Positions 4,622 through 7,275 of a stretch of DNA of 7,275 nt are shown piece after piece. Each line of letters opens with the position of its first letter. Position 1 is the first letter of the stretch. Where the stretch lies: NCBI GenBank assembly GCA_030039095.1, contig JASHQP010000534.1, positions 1 through 7,275 on the forward strand. The letters run 5' to 3'. Made by a program: the position numbers and the translations under genes. Source of the stretch: Streptosporangiaceae bacterium. GTDB lineage: Bacteria; Actinomycetota; Actinomycetes; Streptosporangiales; Streptosporangiaceae. The notes below the pieces were generated by a model, which was given only the letters and a program-made list of their open reading frames with translations, did not search any database and was not told the origin of the DNA.

Positions 4622-7275
4622 ATGGATATTCGGTCGCGTGCGGAGTCCTTGCGCCCAGTTCGGTATTTTCTGAATTACAAACAACGTGATCAGGAACCGG
4701 ATTTCCGGCTGCAGGCACCCAACGGCGACGCGGGCGAGGACGCCAGCCGCTCACCGATCGCAATCATTGGCATGGGCTGCCGTTTCCCCGACGCCGATGA
4801 CCCTGCTCAGCTCCTCGACGTCGTGCTGACCGGGCGCCGGGCCTTCCGCAGGCTGCCGCCGGGCCGCATGGATCTGACCGACTACTACAGCGCCGATCGG
4901 GCAACCCCCGACGCCACCTACAGCGCCCGCGCGGCCGTGCTCGAGGGGTGGCAGTTCGACCTGGCGGCGTTCGGCGTTCCCCCCGGCCTGTATCGGGCGG
5001 CCGACCCCGCTCAGTGGCTGGCGCTGGAGACATCGGCGCGGGCGCTGGCGGCGGCGGGATTCGCGTTAGGCCAGGGCCTGGCCAGCAGCCGCACCGGCGT
5101 GATCATCGGCAACACCCTCACCGGCGACTGGTCGCGTGCCACAGCGCTGCGGCTGCGCTGGCCATATGTCCGGCAGGTGCTCGAGGACGCGCTCGCTGCC
5201 GGCGAGATCCCAAAGGAACACGCCATCCCGGTGCTGGAGCACGCCGCTCAGCGCTACCTGGCGCCATTTCCCGTGGTGACCGACGAGACCCTCGCGGGCA
5301 GCACGCCCGCCGTCATCGCGTCCAGGATCTGCGGCTTCTTCGGGTTCAGAGGCGGTGGCTACGCGGTGGACGGGTCACAGGCCTCCGCGCTGCTCGCGGT
5401 GGCTTCTGCCTGCTCCGCGCTGGCCGACGGCGACCTCGACGTCGCTCTCGCGGGCGGAGTGGACCTCAGTCTCGACCCGCTGGAACTGGTCGGGCTGGCG
5501 AAGACCGGCGCCCTGGCCCGCGGTGACGTACGCATCTACGACGAGAACCCGACCGGATTCCTGCCCGGAGAGGGCTGCGGCGTGCTCGTGCTGATGCGGT
5601 CGGCCGACGCCCGCACCGCCAGGCTGCCGGTTTACGCCGAGATCACGGGCTGGGGCACGTCGTCGGCGGCACAGGCCGCAGCGTCGGCGCCCGACGCTGC
5701 CAGCCAGCTCCTCGCGCTCCGCCGGGCGTACCGGCGAGCCGGGATCGCCCCTGCCGACGTCCAGCTGATCGAGGGGCACGGCGGTGGCACTCCTGCGGCT
5801 GACAGCACCGAACTGCACGCGCTCGCCGAGCTGCGCGCCGACGCGCGCAGCGCCGCGGCGCTCGGGTCGATCAAGGCCAACATCGGAAACGCCAAGGCGG
5901 CCGCCGGGGCGGCGGGCCTGATCAAGACCGTGCTCGCGATGAGCACCGGCTACATCCCGCCGACAACCGGCGTGACGAAGCCGCATCCGCTGCTGCGCAG
6001 CGGTGACGCGGGTCTGCGGCTGCCGTCCGAGCCCGAGCCATGGCCGGACGGGCCCCGGATCGCCGGCGTCAGCGCGATGGGCTCTGGCATCAATGTCCAC
6101 CTCGTGCTGCGCAGCGAGCCGGTGCGCGGGCGGCATGAGCGCAAGCGCGGGTCACGGTCCCGGCAGCAGGAGTCCGGGGCGGCCCCCGCCCCGGTGCTGA
6201 CGGCAGGCGGCGCGACCAGGGCCACCGCGTATCTGCTCCACGCACCCGACCGCAACGCGCTGGCCGCGATCTTGTCCCGCATCGCCCACGTGGCGCCGTG
6301 GCTGTCCGATGCCGAGCTCGGCGACCTCGCGGTCCAGCTCGGATGCGATGCCGCGGCCCAGGGGCCGGTGCGGCTGGCGATCGTCGCGTCGAATCAGGAT
6401 CAGCTCGCCAGGCTGGCCAGCCAGGGCACGACGATGCTGTCCGGGCTGGTCGAAGGGCTGCTTGCCGCGCGGCCGGGCATCTTCGCGGCCGAGGACGCGG
6501 ACGGCCGCGTCACGCTGCTGCTCTCCGACGCCGCGGCCAGCGCTGCCGATGGCGTTCCAGCCGATCAGGCCGACGCTCTGTCCCGGCAGCTGGCCGCGCT
6601 TCGCTGGCTGGACGAACTCGGCGTTCGCGCGAACGCCGCCGTCGGATACGGCCACGGCGAGATCGCCGGCCTGGTCTGGGCCGGCTGCCTGAGTGAGGCC
6701 GACGCGCTCGCGCTTGCCGCCAGCCGGATGCAGATCCTGAACGCGGAAGCCCCCCCTGATCCGGCTGGGACCGCCGGCGACGCCGGGGCCGCGGCGGCCA
6801 GCGATCGCGCGAGCCGCCTCCGTGAGGCGGTGGGAGCGCTGACGATTGCGGCGCCTGGCCACCGGCTGATCTCCGCGGCCATCGGGCGCGAGGTCGTCAC
6901 GGCCGACGACGTCGCGGATCTCCTCTGTGCCCAGCTCGACTGCTCACCCGGACTCGCCGAGGCGCTGGGCGCGGGTGCCATCGGCGCCAGCCTGCTTCTC
7001 GAGACGGGTCCCGGCGCTGCCCTGTCCAAGGCGGCGTCCGTGCAGTGCGAGGTGCCTGCGGTCAGCCTCGGATCGAGCATGGGTGTCGAGGAAGCACGCG
7101 TGGCCGCGGCCCTGTTCGCGACCGGTGCGCTGCAGAACCCGGCCCTGCTGTTTGCCGGACGGCCGTCCCGGCCGCTGGACATCTGGCGGGAGCAGACGTT
7201 CATCACGAGCCCATGCGAGGTCCCGCCGTCCGTCGCGCCACCGCGGAAGCCGGACAAGCGGACGCCGGACAAACT
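4622..7275 (+). CDS. Catalytically degenerate type I PKS-like protein (KS-AT), C-terminus outside window
   Basis: 884 codons are present, with no stop before the window end. The ketosynthase spans about residues 43-500, starting IAIIGMGCRFPDADDPAQLL. It resembles iterative type I PKSs of the enediyne/PUFA-synthase group: RRAFRRLPPGRMDLTDYY, WLALETSARAL, GNTLTGDWSRA, ALAGGVDLSLDPLELVGLAKTGAL and a C-terminal GVSAMGSGINVH at 482-493. The active-site Cys is replaced by Gln (VDGSQASALL, Q253); the first His is kept (EGHGGGT, H386); the second is Asn (ANIGNAKAAAG, N423). A KS-AT linker follows (about 500-620), then an AT remnant (about 625-860) with GYGHGEIAGLVWAG at 675 where GHSxG is expected, no GQG entry motif, and LLETGPGAAL near its end. 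A Pro-rich linker begins near 863. It should not condense or load acyl groups itself; a chain-length-factor-like, decarboxylating (KSQ) or scaffolding role is inferred. TTA codon at residue 149. Confidence 0.9.
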   Translation, partial: MDIRSRAESLRPVRYFLNYKQRDQEPDFRLQAPNGDAGEDASRSPIAIIGMGCRFPDADDPAQLLDVVLTGRRAFRRLPPGRMDLTDYYSADRATPDATYSARAAVLEGWQFDLAAFGVPPGLYRAADPAQWLALETSARALAAAGFALGQGLASSRTGVIIGNTLTGDWSRATALRLRWPYVRQVLEDALAAGEIPKEHAIPVLEHAAQRYLAPFPVVTDETLAGSTPAVIASRICGFFGFRGGGYAVDGSQASALLAVASACSALADGDLDVALAGGVDLSLDPLELVGLAKTGALARGDVRIYDENPTGFLPGEGCGVLVLMRSADARTARLPVYAEITGWGTSSAAQAAASAPDAASQLLALRRAYRRAGIAPADVQLIEGHGGGTPAADSTELHALAELRADARSAAALGSIKANIGNAKAAAGAAGLIKTVLAMSTGYIPPTTGVTKPHPLLRSGDAGLRLPSEPEPWPDGPRIAGVSAMGSGINVHLVLRSEPVRGRHERKRGSRSRQQESGAAPAPVLTAGGATRATAYLLHAPDRNALAAILSRIAHVAPWLSDAELGDLAVQLGCDAAAQGPVRLAIVASNQDQLARLASQGTTMLSGLVEGLLAARPGIFAAEDADGRVTLLLSDAAASAADGVPADQADALSRQLAALRWLDELGVRANAAVGYGHGEIAGLVWAGCLSEADALALAASRMQILNAEAPPDPAGTAGDAGAAAASDRASRLREAVGALTIAAPGHRLISAAIGREVVTADDVADLLCAQLDCSPGLAEALGAGAIGASLLLETGPGAALSKAASVQCEVPAVSLGSSMGVEEARVAAALFATGALQNPALLFAGRPSRPLDIWREQTFITSPCEVPPSVAPPRKPDKRTPDK

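Noticed and set aside
5375..7272. Long minus-strand open frames under the PKS gene
   Set aside because: Shadow frames of low-complexity composition; the plus frame contains clear KS and AT motifs throughout.
4622..7275. Assignment as a true enediyne PKS (PksE)
   Set aside because: KS motifs resemble that group, but the catalytic Cys, second His and AT Ser are missing and no ACP, KR or DH is within the window, so the product class cannot be named.

Overview
The window comes from a high-GC actinomycete. The codon use is strongly GC3-biased, LexA and leucyl-tRNA synthetase have actinobacterial features, and the SOS box matches the Mycobacterium/Streptomyces type (CGAAC-N4-GTTYG). The genus cannot be read from this sequence.

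Layout. Positions 1-417 hold a probable minus-strand gene, cut by the window edge, with a strong ribosome binding site and a tandem hexapeptide-repeat region. It diverges from lexA (615-1430, plus strand). The 197-bp gap between them carries a clear SOS box overlapping the -35 of a good lexA promoter, a second near-consensus box close to the divergent gene, and two weaker sites. lexA converges on leuS (1453-3987, minus strand) across 22 bp, with a GC hairpin over the lexA stop codon. Positions 3988-4621 are intergenic. They hold the leuS leader on the minus strand: a 9-codon peptide MRSARLLLT with three consecutive Leu codons, a competing hairpin and an intrinsic terminator with seven T. Together these look like a ribosome-mediated attenuator. 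The same gap holds a plus-strand promoter with a 9-bp inverted repeat around its -35. That promoter drives a large gene (4622 to the window end, open) encoding a ketosynthase-acyltransferase protein of the enediyne/PUFA-like iterative type I PKS group.

The most unusual element is this last protein. Its KS active-site Cys is Gln (Q253), the second catalytic His is Asn (N423), and its AT domain lacks both the GQG entry motif and the nucleophilic Ser (GYGHG in place of GHSxG). It reads as a full-length gene with clean codon use, not a decayed one. I infer a non-condensing, chain-length-factor-like or scaffold subunit that works with an active PKS encoded downstream of the window. An in-frame TTA codon suggests bldA-type control.

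Together: a housekeeping pair (SOS repressor and LeuRS), each with visible control sites, next to the start of a probable specialised-metabolite locus.
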